The position numbers and the translations under genes were made by a program. A stretch of 45,794 nucleotides of DNA, taken from positions 1 through 45,794 of the forward strand of contig NZ_LGDD01000324.1 of the NCBI RefSeq assembly GCF_001279695.1, given 5' to 3'. Shown one piece after another: positions 8,247 to 15,685 of this stretch (positions within the stretch are counted from its first letter, which is position 1; each line of letters begins with the position of its first letter). Under the pieces are notes generated by a model. That model searched no databases. It saw nothing but the letters and a program-made list of their open reading frames with translations, and was not told the origin of the DNA. Source of the DNA: Streptomyces sp. WM6378 (lineage in GTDB: Bacteria > Actinomycetota > Actinomycetes > Streptomycetales > Streptomycetaceae).

Positions 8247-9651
8247 GTCGGACTCCTTCCGTCACCGCGGCGAGGCGGGCGGTGATCTCTGTGTCGATCG
8301 CGACGACCTGCTCCGCGGTGTCGGCCACGACGAGGCCGTAGAGCCGGCCGTCGGTGCTCGCGGTGGCGTCCGCGGCTGCTTCGGCGGCGCGCACGGCCGC
8401 GTTGACCGTGGCGAAGTTGTTGACCAGCAGGCCGCTGCCGTCGGGGCGGTCGAGCAGCAGCCCGTCAAGGGCGCGGCTCAGGGTGTCGAAGGCGACGGGC
8501 TCGACCGGCTTCAGCGGGTAGTGCCGGGCGAGCGCGACGCGGCCCTCGCCGACGAAGGCCTCCTGGAGGAGCACCTGATACGTGGACATGTTGTTCCGCG
8601 CGTTGATCTCGATGACCGGGAAGACGCCGCCGTCCGGGGTCAGCAGCGCGTCCATGCCCGCGACCCCGAAGTACCCGTCGGCGGCCAGGCGTTCGCCGAT
8701 GCGCGGTCCGGCGTCGGTGATCTGTGCGGCCTGCTCGGCACTGAGCCGGGCGGGCATGCGGTGGCCCTTGTGGGTGCCGCCCTCGGTGAGGGCCTCCTTG
8801 ACGAAGTCGAAGTGCACCGAGCCGTCGCGACCGACCGTGACCTGGTAGTTGAGGTCGGTCTGCTTGGCCACCCACTCCTCGACGACGAGGCCGACCCGGT
8901 CGCTGCCGGCTTTTTCGGCCCGGGAGAGGACCATGCGGTGGACGCGGTCCAGGCGCCGCTCGCTCTCGACGACCATGATGCCCTTGCCGGACACGCCGAA
9001 GGCGTCCTTGAGGACGATCTTGCGTCCCTGCGCGAGGAGTTCACGGGCCGCGCCGACCGCCGCGTCGAACTCGGCGACGGTGTCGCACGCCCAGCCGCGC
9101 GGCTGGGCCAGGCCCAGCTCGTCGGCGAGGCGACGGCTGTAGATCTTGCTGTTGACGGCCTTGCAGACGGCGGCCGTCGGGTGGGCGAGCCCGAGCCCGG
9201 TCGCCCGGGACAGCTCCTCCTCGACCAGCGAGACGCCGTGTGCGTACAGCAGCGGGGCCGGTCCGTCCGTCCCGGCGAGCGAGGCGAGGGCGGCCCGCAG
9301 AGCGGGGTCGGCGAGCACGTCCTGGGTCACGGTGCGCCGCGGCTCCGGGGCGGTGACGACGTGCACGGCGGGCAGCTTCAGGCCCAGCCCTTCGAGATAC
9401 GTCAAGTACCCGGGATCGGGGCGGTCCTTGAGGACGACGTGGTCGCCCTCCCCCGCCAGGAGCAGGGCGAACTCGTCCATGGAGTTCACCACGGCGCCGC
9501 CGTCGGTGAACCCGAGGCGGGGCAGCCCGGGCTCCCCCACCGCCCACTGCTCCTCGACCTCGAAGTTCCCGAGGAAGACGAAGGGGGTGCTCGTCGCTCC
9601 GGCTACGGCGGACTTCAGCCGGGCGTTGAATCCCGGCAGCAGAGTTTCCAT
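8236..9651 (-). CDS. ATP-grasp ligase, candidate aminoacyl-[ACP] ligase (BtrJ-like)
   Basis: The protein has about 471 residues from METLLPGFNARL at 9651; a GTG at 9672 would add seven. The C-terminal half is an ATP-grasp fold: GRKIVLKDAFGVSGKGIMVV is the lysine and glycine-rich nucleotide loop, LVVEEWVAKQTDLN the adenine hinge, and FPVIEINARNN the magnesium site. ATP-grasp enzymes form an amide, ester or thioester through an acyl phosphate. In butirosin, BtrJ loads glutamate onto the ACP BtrI, and the decarboxylase and ACP downstream match that set. The amino acid used here cannot be read from the sequence. Translational coupling to the decarboxylase is indicated by the 11-bp overlap. Confidence 0.85.
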   Translation of the reverse strand: METLLPGFNARLKSAVAGATSTPFVFLGNFEVEEQWAVGEPGLPRLGFTDGGAVVNSMDEFALLLAGEGDHVVLKDRPDPGYLTYLEGLGLKLPAVHVVTAPEPRRTVTQDVLADPALRAALASLAGTDGPAPLLYAHGVSLVEEELSRATGLGLAHPTAAVCKAVNSKIYSRRLADELGLAQPRGWACDTVAEFDAAVGAARELLAQGRKIVLKDAFGVSGKGIMVVESERRLDRVHRMVLSRAEKAGSDRVGLVVEEWVAKQTDLNYQVTVGRDGSVHFDFVKEALTEGGTHKGHRMPARLSAEQAAQITDAGPRIGERLAADGYFGVAGMDALLTPDGGVFPVIEINARNNMSTYQVLLQEAFVGEGRVALARHYPLKPVEPVAFDTLSRALDGLLLDRPDGSGLLVNNFATVNAAVRAAEAAADATASTDGRLYGLVVADTAEQVVAIDTEITARLAAVTEGVRHDS

Positions 9652-9740
9652 GATTTCCGTGGTTCCCTTCACCTCACCGGCTGGCCGGCGGGTTCGACGG
9701 TGAGCGCGCTTTCGATCATGTCGTCGGCGCCGTTGCGTGC

Positions 9741-10676
9741 TCAGTGCTGGACGACCATCGCCGAGAAGGTCGCGCCGAGGCCGACCGCCGTCAGGAGATA
9801 GTGCGCTCCCGGCCGCAGAAGACCGCGTTCGGCGGCCGTTCCGTAATTGATGAACGGGTCGGCGGCGAAGCAGTGACCGGTGACGGGGATGTTGTCCAGG
9901 AAGATACGCTCCATGGGAATCCCGACCTCCCCGGAAACCCCTCTCCAGGAAATGGTGTTGACGTTGTGCGGGATGACCAGGTCAATGTCGTCGAAAGAGA
10001 TCCCGGCCTCCTCGCAGGCGGCCCGCATCACTTCGGCGAGCGCGCCGGTATAGGCCTTGTTGAATTCGGCGGGCGATTCCTCGCCGGTGATGACGTCGTC
10101 ATAGAACCGGCCGTGCGTACGGCAGGCGTGTCCGAGAATCCGGTCGCCGTCCTGGGCACCGCCGAGCCGCACCAGGACGGCGGCCGCGCCCTCTCCCCCG
10201 ATATTGCTCCGCGGGACCCCGCGCGCCGCCGGGGTGAAGGTCTTCTCGCCGGTCAGGACCAAGGCGAGCGCCTCCGGGTCACCGTCGGCGGCCAGCAACG
10301 TGCGGGCGGTGTCCACGGCTTGCATTCCCGATGCGCAAGCCTGCTGCGTCACCGAAAGGACAGCAGCCCGGCGCAGCCCGAGTTCCTCGGCGACACGCCG
10401 GAGTGAACTGGTAGGATCCGGACTGCTGCTGACAAATGTACGGGCCTGGATCACATACCGGACCCGGTCCTCCTGTCCGCGCAGCGCGTCGAGTTCGGAC
10501 GCCGCGGCGAGCAGCAGCTCGTCCTCCCGACGGTGCGGGGAACGGCAGACCGCGGAGAGTCCGTAGAATCGCTGGAAGCGCTTCGTCTGCGCTTCGTCCA
10601 CTGCAGATTCTTCCGCGAGTTCAGCGATGGGGACACTCTTCGGGAGATAGGTGGAAACGGCCGTCAACGATGTCAT
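9741..10676 (-). CDS. KAS III (FabH/PqsC)-like ketosynthase
   Basis: This 311-residue thiolase-fold enzyme has Cys114 in TQQACASG and His237 in IPHNVN at the expected catalytic positions. The third KAS III residue, Asn in GNxxAA, is His268 here (TGHCFAADP). A Cys-His active site with the Asn replaced is known in PqsC, which works as a heterodimer with the Cys-less PqsB; the operon's thiolase-like gene would be the equivalent partner. A plausible job is Claisen-type extension, or acyl transfer, of the aminoacyl-ACP made by the ligase and decarboxylase. It is the first gene of the second leftward operon, with GGAG 7 nt before the ATG and the heptamer array at 10764-10792 upstream. Confidence 0.88.
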   Translation of the reverse strand: MTSLTAVSTYLPKSVPIAELAEESAVDEAQTKRFQRFYGLSAVCRSPHRREDELLLAAASELDALRGQEDRVRYVIQARTFVSSSPDPTSSLRRVAEELGLRRAAVLSVTQQACASGMQAVDTARTLLAADGDPEALALVLTGEKTFTPAARGVPRSNIGGEGAAAVLVRLGGAQDGDRILGHACRTHGRFYDDVITGEESPAEFNKAYTGALAEVMRAACEEAGISFDDIDLVIPHNVNTISWRGVSGEVGIPMERIFLDNIPVTGHCFAADPFINYGTAAERGLLRPGAHYLLTAVGLGATFSAMVVQH

Positions 10677-10749
10677 TCAGCCGCTCCGGCAAATCTCGGC
10701 ACTCTCGCGCTCCCCGTCTTTTGTAACCCACCGGCGTGCTGTCCAGGAC

Positions 10750-10792
10750 AGTGTTGCGAAAGCCACTGACAGCCGAGTGACCGCCCAATGAC
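10750..10792 (-). promoter_or_regulatory. SARP-type heptamer array and -10 for the ketosynthase/ACP operon
   Basis: Read leftward, GTCATTG (10786-10792), GTCACTC (10775-10781) and GTCAGTG (10764-10770) follow each other at 11-bp spacing. Eight bases later comes AACACT (10750-10755), an xANNNT hexamer. The layout and the GTCA core match the arrays at 4166-4194 and 4236-4253, and all three read in the direction of the gene they precede. Confidence 0.7.
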
Positions 10793-10872
10793 AGCCTTTA
10801 TCAAGAGCCATTCGGGGCGAGTTCGGAATTTCCGCAGTGGTGCTAGGCCCACTTTTGAAGGGCGGCTTAACA

Positions 10873-10896
10873 GGTGTGCGCTCGGGGCGGCACACC
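10873..10896. promoter_or_regulatory. Inverted repeat upstream of the MMPL-type gene
   Basis: GGTGTGC (10873-10879) is the reverse complement of GCACACC (10890-10896), with a 10-bp spacer. It is followed by a smaller CACCA/TGGTG pair (10896-10908). The site lies 74 bp before the GTG at 10970, so it could be an operator or a 5' leader hairpin. I recognise no specific regulator. Confidence 0.35.
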
Positions 10897-10969
10897 ACCA
10901 GCATGGTGAGCGCCCTGCCCCTGAACACACATCCGGGCTCCAGGGGAGGCTCAAGAGAAAGAGGTACCC

Positions 10970-12469
10970 GTGGTCGTGACAGGCCTGGCGGCGGCCGTGG
11001 ACCGGGTGGCCGGCTGGAGCGCCGGTCATCCCCGGCGGGCGATCGCACTCTGGCTGTGCATCGTGACCGCCTCGGTGACCGGGGGTGGCCTTGCCCTGCA
11101 CGCGCGCCGCACCGTCTGGCTGGACACCGCGCGGGCCGGCGCGGCCGAACCCTTCAGCGGCGGCTTCACGGGGGTGGGCCCCGCGGGCACGCTGCTGATC
11201 GCGGCGACGGTGGTCCTGGTGGTGATGACCTGCCTGCTCGCCGCGATCCCACCGGCGCTCCTCACGGTGCTCGTCGCCCTCAGCGCCGTGGCCGCCGCGA
11301 CGGGCTGGTGGGCGCTCGCGGCGCTGTGTTTCGCGGACCACGGCCCGACACTGTCGGTGCTCGCGCTCGCCGCCGTCCTCGGGGCGTCGCTCGGCCTGGT
11401 CCATTCACTGATCTACCTGTGGCGCGAGCGGCTGACCTGGCGCCGCTGGCCCGACCGGCCGGGCCCGGCCGGCACCGCGGCCGCCTCCAGCCGCTCCGTG
11501 CTGCGGTCCTGCTGCGTGACGATCGTGGTGACCTGCGGCCTGTATGCCTCCGGCGACGCGATGCTGTCCGCCGTGGCGACCGGGGTGATCCTCACCGTGG
11601 CAGCCGTCATGCTGGCCTCCCTCACCGTGCTGCCCGCCGTCTGTGCCCGCTACGGACGGCGGTTGGGCTGGCCCCGGCTGCCCGTCCTGTGGCGGCTGGC
11701 CTACCGGCTCGGCCCGCCCCGGCTGTGGCCCGCGCTGCTGCGGCCCGGCGTCCGGCGGCCGGTCGTGACACTGGTGTCCTCAACTGTCGTGCTCGGCCTG
11801 CTCGCCCTGCCACTGCTGTGGTGGGACCCGACCGGTTCGACGGGCGGCCCGACCGGCATCGGCGGCGCGTCGGACGGCACCGCCACCGAGCTGACGGTGG
11901 CCGCAGTGGCCCTCTCCGCGGTCCTGCTGACCTTCGCCGCCCTGACCGCCGTGTTCCGCTCCGCCCCCGCCGCCCTCGCGGTCACGCTGCCCAGCGCCCT
12001 GGCGTCCGCCGCGTCCTGCGGGCTCGCCCTGCTGATCCTGACGGTGTGGAAACCCCGGCAGGCCCCGGGTACTTGGGGCCACAGCACCACCGCCGCCTGG
12101 GCGCCGCTGTTGAGTTTCGTTCTCGCCCTCGCGGTCTCCGTGAACTTCCACCGCTTCGTGGTCGATCACGTCCTGGAGTCCGGGGCTCATGGGATGCCCG
12201 CGCGCGAGGCCACCGTGCGCGGCCTGACCGGCACGTCGGACGCCGTCACCGGCGGCGCCACCGTCATGGGCACCGTGTTCGCGCTCGCCACGCAGCTGTG
12301 CTCCGGGGAAGTGGGGCGGCTCAGCGTCGTCCTGATCACCGCGGTGGCCCTGAACGCCACTCTCGTACGGGCACTGACCCTCCCCTCCCTGCTCATCCTG
12401 CTGGGCGGCCGCGGCCTGCGGCCCCAGGCACCCGCGCGCGGGACGGGTGTCACCTCCCGCAAGAGGTAG
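10970..12469 (+). CDS. Reduced MMPL/RND-superfamily membrane protein
   Basis: This 499-residue protein consists almost only of membrane helices in two repeats: one helix, a short outside loop, then five helices, twice. The positions equivalent to the helix-4 and helix-10 motifs of MmpL transporters are recognisable (GLVHSLIYLWRE near 142-153 and VNFHRFVVDHVLE near 391-403). The Asp-Tyr proton-relay pairs seen there in MmpL3 are replaced by Val-His and Asn-Phe. The large extracytoplasmic porter domains are reduced to about 25-45 residues, so the protein is well below the usual 700 or more residues. Export of the cluster product would be the usual guess, but the missing relay and porter domains make active transport doubtful. 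The GTG start has GAGG just upstream. Confidence 0.75.
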   Translation: MVVTGLAAAVDRVAGWSAGHPRRAIALWLCIVTASVTGGGLALHARRTVWLDTARAGAAEPFSGGFTGVGPAGTLLIAATVVLVVMTCLLAAIPPALLTVLVALSAVAAATGWWALAALCFADHGPTLSVLALAAVLGASLGLVHSLIYLWRERLTWRRWPDRPGPAGTAAASSRSVLRSCCVTIVVTCGLYASGDAMLSAVATGVILTVAAVMLASLTVLPAVCARYGRRLGWPRLPVLWRLAYRLGPPRLWPALLRPGVRRPVVTLVSSTVVLGLLALPLLWWDPTGSTGGPTGIGGASDGTATELTVAAVALSAVLLTFAALTAVFRSAPAALAVTLPSALASAASCGLALLILTVWKPRQAPGTWGHSTTAAWAPLLSFVLALAVSVNFHRFVVDHVLESGAHGMPAREATVRGLTGTSDAVTGGATVMGTVFALATQLCSGEVGRLSVVLITAVALNATLVRALTLPSLLILLGGRGLRPQAPARGTGVTSRKR

Positions 12470-12481
12470 GCCTAGGCCTAC
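12466..12481. promoter_or_regulatory. Perfect 16-bp palindrome between the MMPL-type and kinase genes
   Basis: GTAGGCCTAGGCCTAC reads the same on both strands. It includes the stop codon of the preceding gene and lies about 75-90 bp before the kinase start. It has internal AGGCCT repeats and no U tract, so an operator is more likely than a terminator. Confidence 0.4.
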
Positions 12482-12568
12482 TGACCTTCGCCCGCGCGAC
12501 GCCCAAGATGATCAACGTAAGACGACGGGGGTGATCCTCCCGGGCCGAGCAACATGGAGACGACTGAC

Positions 12569-13873
12569 ATGACGGATGGTTCGACCGGTTCCCCGCACGG
12601 AGTGCGGCAGGGACGCTCGTGGTTCACGGCGGGCTGGGTGGCGATGGGCCGCGGGCTCGCCATGTTCGGCCTGGGGCTGCTTGCCGTGTTCCTCGCCTGG
12701 TTCGCGCTCACCGCGATGTCCCTGGTGGTCATAGGCGTCGGCCTGTTCCTGGTCCCGCCCATGGTCGCGGCGGTGCGCTGGTCCGCCCGGGCGCAGCGCC
12801 GGATGACCGCCGCGAGCGGGGTGGAGATCGCCTCCCCCTACCGGGCCGCTCCCCCGGCGCGGAGCGGCTGGCTGGGCGCCTGGCGCAGGTGCGAGGCGCT
12901 CTTCACCGACAGCGCCACCTGGCGTGACCTGCTGTGGGCACAGGTCTCCATCACCGTCGGCGGGCTGCTCGCGATCATTCCGTTCGGCATGCTCGCGCAC
13001 GGCGTCTTCGGTCTGCTGCTGCCGCTGATCTGGGAGCCGGTGGTCACCGCCTGGGACGGCAGTTGGTACATGTTCATCCCGCTCAACGACCACGACGACG
13101 CCGTCATGGCCGCCGTGCTCGGCTTCGTCGAGATCCCCGTCGGCCTCTTCATCGCACCGTACGTACTGCGCCTGCACGCCCGTCTGACGCACTCGGTGCT
13201 CGCCCCCACCGAGCGGTCCCGCATGTCGCACCGCGTCCAGCACCTGGCCCGGACCCGCACCGACGTGGTGGACTCCTCCGCCGCCGAGATCCGCCGCATC
13301 GAGCGCGACCTGCACGACGGCGCGCAGGCCCGCCTGCTCGCCATGGGCATGAAGATCGGCGCCGCGGAGTCGCTCCTCGACCAGAACCCCGAGGCCGCCC
13401 GCGCCCTGCTGGCCGAGACCCGGGACGCCTCGGTGCAGGCCCTGGAGGAACTGCGCAATCTGGTCCGCGGCATCCACCCGCCCGTGCTCGCCGACCGGGG
13501 CCTGGTCGACGCCGTACGCTCCCTCGCCCTGGAGAGCCACCTCCAGGTCCACGTCACCGCGAACCTGCCGGCCCGGCCGGAGCCCGCCGTGGAATCCGCC
13601 GGCTACTTCGCCGTCTGCGAGCTGCTGGCCAACGCGACCAAGCACTCCGGCGCCCGCCGCGTCCTGATCGACCTTCAGCACCGCGCCGGCGCCCTCTTCA
13701 TCACCGTCACGGACGACGGCCACGGCGGCGCGGGCGCCGAGGCGGGCAGCGGCCTGCTCGGCATCGAACGCCGCATCGGCGCCTTCGACGGCACCCTCGG
13801 CATCAGCAGCCCCCCGGGCGGCCCGACGACGGTCTCCCTCCAGGTCCCCTGCAAGCTGACGACGGGGGTCTGA
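12569..13873 (+). CDS. Sensor histidine kinase of the NarL-partner type (HisKA_3), orphan
   Basis: The ATG at 12569 is chosen because GGAG lies 9 nt upstream; an ATG at 12554 would add five residues but has no clear site. The N-terminal half has four membrane segments typical of the short sensor domain in this kinase family. The dimerisation helix IERDLHDGAQARLLAMGM carries the phospho-accepting His (residue 249 from this start). The HATPase_c domain follows, with the N box CELLANATKHSG and the G box GSGLLGIERR. No response regulator follows. The next gene is a Rieske protein behind a strong hairpin. The regulator at 4336 is of the type normally encoded directly next to such kinases and is the best candidate partner. 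Confidence 0.9.
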   Translation: MTDGSTGSPHGVRQGRSWFTAGWVAMGRGLAMFGLGLLAVFLAWFALTAMSLVVIGVGLFLVPPMVAAVRWSARAQRRMTAASGVEIASPYRAAPPARSGWLGAWRRCEALFTDSATWRDLLWAQVSITVGGLLAIIPFGMLAHGVFGLLLPLIWEPVVTAWDGSWYMFIPLNDHDDAVMAAVLGFVEIPVGLFIAPYVLRLHARLTHSVLAPTERSRMSHRVQHLARTRTDVVDSSAAEIRRIERDLHDGAQARLLAMGMKIGAAESLLDQNPEAARALLAETRDASVQALEELRNLVRGIHPPVLADRGLVDAVRSLALESHLQVHVTANLPARPEPAVESAGYFAVCELLANATKHSGARRVLIDLQHRAGALFITVTDDGHGGAGAEAGSGLLGIERRIGAFDGTLGISSPPGGPTTVSLQVPCKLTTGV

Positions 13874-13901
13874 CCACCCGGCCGCGACTACCCGGCCCCG
13901 A

Positions 13902-13927
13902 CCGCCCGGTTCCTGAGAACCGGGCGG
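13902..13927 (+). terminator. GC hairpin terminator after the kinase gene
   Basis: An 11-bp perfect stem (CCGCCCGGTTC and GAACCGGGCGG) closes a CTGA loop 29 bp after the kinase stop. There is no U tract, as is usual for this genome. Confidence 0.75.
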
Positions 13928-14002
13928 ATCGCTGAACGCCCCGCGCGTCCCTCCCGTACACCCTCACGCAGCTACGCGTCGTACGTCGAGAGGACAGTCA
14001 GC

Positions 14003-14464
14003 ATGAGCACCGAATCGCAGTCCGTACCCGTGCAGGTACCGGCGCGCCGCACCGTCATCGCGTGTGTCGGCGCGGCCGGGCTCGCCGCCGCGCTCACCGC
14101 TTGCGGGGGCGGCTCGGACAACGCGGGTGGGGCCGACGACACCAAGCCCGCCGGGGACGGCGGCGGCAAGGACGCCGGGGGCGTGCTCGGCAAGACGTCG
14201 GACATCCCGCAGGGCGGCGGGAAGATCTTCGCCGCGCAGGGCGTCGTGGTCACCCAGCCGACCGCGGGGCAGTTCAAGGCGTTCTCGGCGAAGTGCACGC
14301 ATCAGGGCTGCGCCGTGTCGTCGGTGTCGGGCGGAACCATCAACTGCCCTTGCCACGGCAGCAAGTTCGATGTCGCCGACGGCAGCGTCAAGGGCGGCCC
14401 CGCGCCGTCCCCGCTGCCCGCCGCCGCGATCTCCGTCGAGGGGGATTCGATCAAGCTCGCGTGA
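14003..14464 (+). CDS. Tat-exported Rieske [2Fe-2S] lipoprotein
   Basis: The protein has 153 residues. The N terminus has a twin-arginine signal ([21 protein letters not shown]) whose LTAC ending is a lipobox, so it is probably anchored outside the membrane. After a Gly/Asp-rich linker, a small Rieske domain contains CTHQGC and CPCHGSKF, which supply the two Cys-His ligand pairs. Such stand-alone Rieske proteins are common in Streptomyces and their redox partner is usually unknown; none is evident here. The start has GAGAGG 9 nt upstream. The 3' end overlaps the convergent hydrolase gene by 14 bp. Confidence 0.93.
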   Translation: MSTESQSVPVQVPARRTVIACVGAAGLAAALTACGGGSDNAGGADDTKPAGDGGGKDAGGVLGKTSDIPQGGGKIFAAQGVVVTQPTAGQFKAFSAKCTHQGCAVSSVSGGTINCPCHGSKFDVADGSVKGGPAPSPLPAAAISVEGDSIKLA

Positions 14465-15101
14465 CGCGGCGGGTCACCTTGAGGCAGCCCAGGATGTCGT
14501 CGGTGGCGGCCACCGTGGCGACCAGCGCGAGGGTGTTGCGGATCATCGCGGGGGTGTAGTCGGCCGGCACCCCCGCGATCGCGTCGGCCGCGACCACCAC
14601 CGTGTAGCCGAGGTTGACCGCGTCGAAGACCGCGTTGGGGATCGCCACGTTCGCCGAGACGCCGGTGACGATCAGGGTGCGGCAGCCGAGGTTGCGGAGC
14701 AGCGGGTCCACGTCCGTGCCGGCCACGGGTGAGAGGCCGTGCAGTCGGCGTACGACGATGTCCTCGTCGGCCACCTCGATCGGCTCGGCGATCCGCACCG
14801 CCCGCGAGCCCGAGTACTGCTGCACGGGCAGCCGCTCGGCGGCCCGGAACAAGCGCGCGTTGCGGCTGGCCCCGCGCCCGTCGGGGCGGCGCTCCGCGAC
14901 CGCGTGCAGCACCTGGACGCCCGCCTCGTGCGCGCCCGCCACCAGACGGGCCACGTTGTGCAGGGCCCCCGACTCCCTTGCCACCTTGGCGAGTTCGGGC
15001 AGTGCGCTGTCCGCGCCAACCACGCCCTGCTGGCATTCGACGGTCAGCAGGACCGTGGAGGCGGGGTCGAGCTGTTCCGCGAGGAGTTCCTTCGTCGCCA
15101 T
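14451..15101 (-). CDS. Isochorismatase-fold protein lacking the catalytic cysteine
   Basis: This 216-residue protein of the isochorismatase/nicotinamidase fold starts at [10 protein letters not shown]; the frame stays open for 900 bp upstream but that part is antisense to other genes. The first motif is [10 protein letters not shown], where the usual catalytic Asp is Glu. The third motif is [10 protein letters not shown], where the Cys of nicotinamidases (TxxCV) is Ala. The cis-peptide and core strands are otherwise conserved. True isochorismatases also lack the Cys, so it may act on a non-amide substrate, or be inactive. It is divergent from the PPOX gene at 15205. Confidence 0.82.
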   Translation of the reverse strand: MATKELLAEQLDPASTVLLTVECQQGVVGADSALPELAKVARESGALHNVARLVAGAHEAGVQVLHAVAERRPDGRGASRNARLFRAAERLPVQQYSGSRAVRIAEPIEVADEDIVVRRLHGLSPVAGTDVDPLLRNLGCRTLIVTGVSANVAIPNAVFDAVNLGYTVVVAADAIAGVPADYTPAMIRNTLALVATVAATDDILGCLKVTRRVTRA

Positions 15102-15153
15102 GGCGCGGGAGGCTAACCGCCATTGCGTTACGAGGGAAGAGCGCGCCATGATT

Positions 15154-15170
15154 TCTGACACATCGTCAGA
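15154..15170. promoter_or_regulatory. Inverted repeat operator-like site before the PPOX gene
   Basis: TCTGAC and GTCAGA are perfect complements around a 5-bp centre. The site lies in the 103-bp space between two divergent genes and fits the TGACA-type palindromes bound by TetR-like repressors. No TetR gene is nearby. Confidence 0.4.
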
Positions 15171-15204
15171 ATGCTTGCACGCACTCGTGGAAGGGATGGC
15201 ACAG

Positions 15205-15681
15205 ATGACCGCCACGCAGCGCCGGGGCCGCCGGATCATGATGACCGACGAGGAGCGCGACGCCTTCCTCGGCGAGCAGCGCACCTGCCGGGTCGCCACC
15301 GTCTCGGCCGACGGAAAGCCGCACGTCGCCCCGCTCTGGTACGTCTGGCACGGCGGCTCGCTCTGGCTGTACTCGATCACCCGCAGCCGCCGCTGGACCC
15401 AGCTCGGCAAGGACCCGCGCGTCGCGGTGGTGGTGGACGACGGGACGGAGTACGGGGAGCTGCGCGGGGTGGAGCTCAGCGGCAGCGTCGTCCCGGTCGG
15501 CGAAGCCCCGCGCACCGGGGAGCCGTGTCCCGAACTCCTCGATGTGGAGCGGGAGTTCGCGGCGAAGAACTTCGGCCTGGACGAGATGTTCCACGACGGG
15601 CGGCACGCGTGGCTGCGGCTGACGCCGGACACCGTGGTGTCGTGGGACTTCCGCAAGCTGGGCGGCGACTTCGGGCGGTAG
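15205..15681 (+). CDS. PPOX-class flavin/F420-dependent oxidoreductase
   Basis: The protein has about 158 residues from MTATQRRGRR, with GGAAGGG 9 nt upstream; in-frame ATGs at 15196 and 15148 are alternatives, the latter lying before the palindrome. It has the split beta-barrel of the pyridoxamine phosphate oxidase superfamily: FLGEQRTCRVATVSADGKPHVAPLWYVW, then a Leu-Tyr-Ser strand and an Arg-rich cofactor segment (ITRSRRWTQLGKDPRVAVVVDD). Relatives in actinobacteria bind FMN or F420 and reduce varied substrates, so no specific substrate can be named. It is separated from the convergent LysR gene by only 4 bp. Confidence 0.85.
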   Translation: MTATQRRGRRIMMTDEERDAFLGEQRTCRVATVSADGKPHVAPLWYVWHGGSLWLYSITRSRRWTQLGKDPRVAVVVDDGTEYGELRGVELSGSVVPVGEAPRTGEPCPELLDVEREFAAKNFGLDEMFHDGRHAWLRLTPDTVVSWDFRKLGGDFGR

Positions 15682-15685
15682 GCCC

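Noticed and set aside
1..10676. Staphyloferrin B-type siderophore cluster
   Set aside because: SbnA, SbnB and a fold-III decarboxylase are present, but no IucA/IucC-type synthetase, citrate synthase or siderophore transporter is seen, and an NRPS and ketosynthases are present instead.
12466..12481. Iron box (DmdR1 site)
   Set aside because: The palindrome lacks the TTAGGTTAGGCT pattern, and no other iron-type site appears near the Dap/NRPS promoters, so siderophore regulation is not supported.
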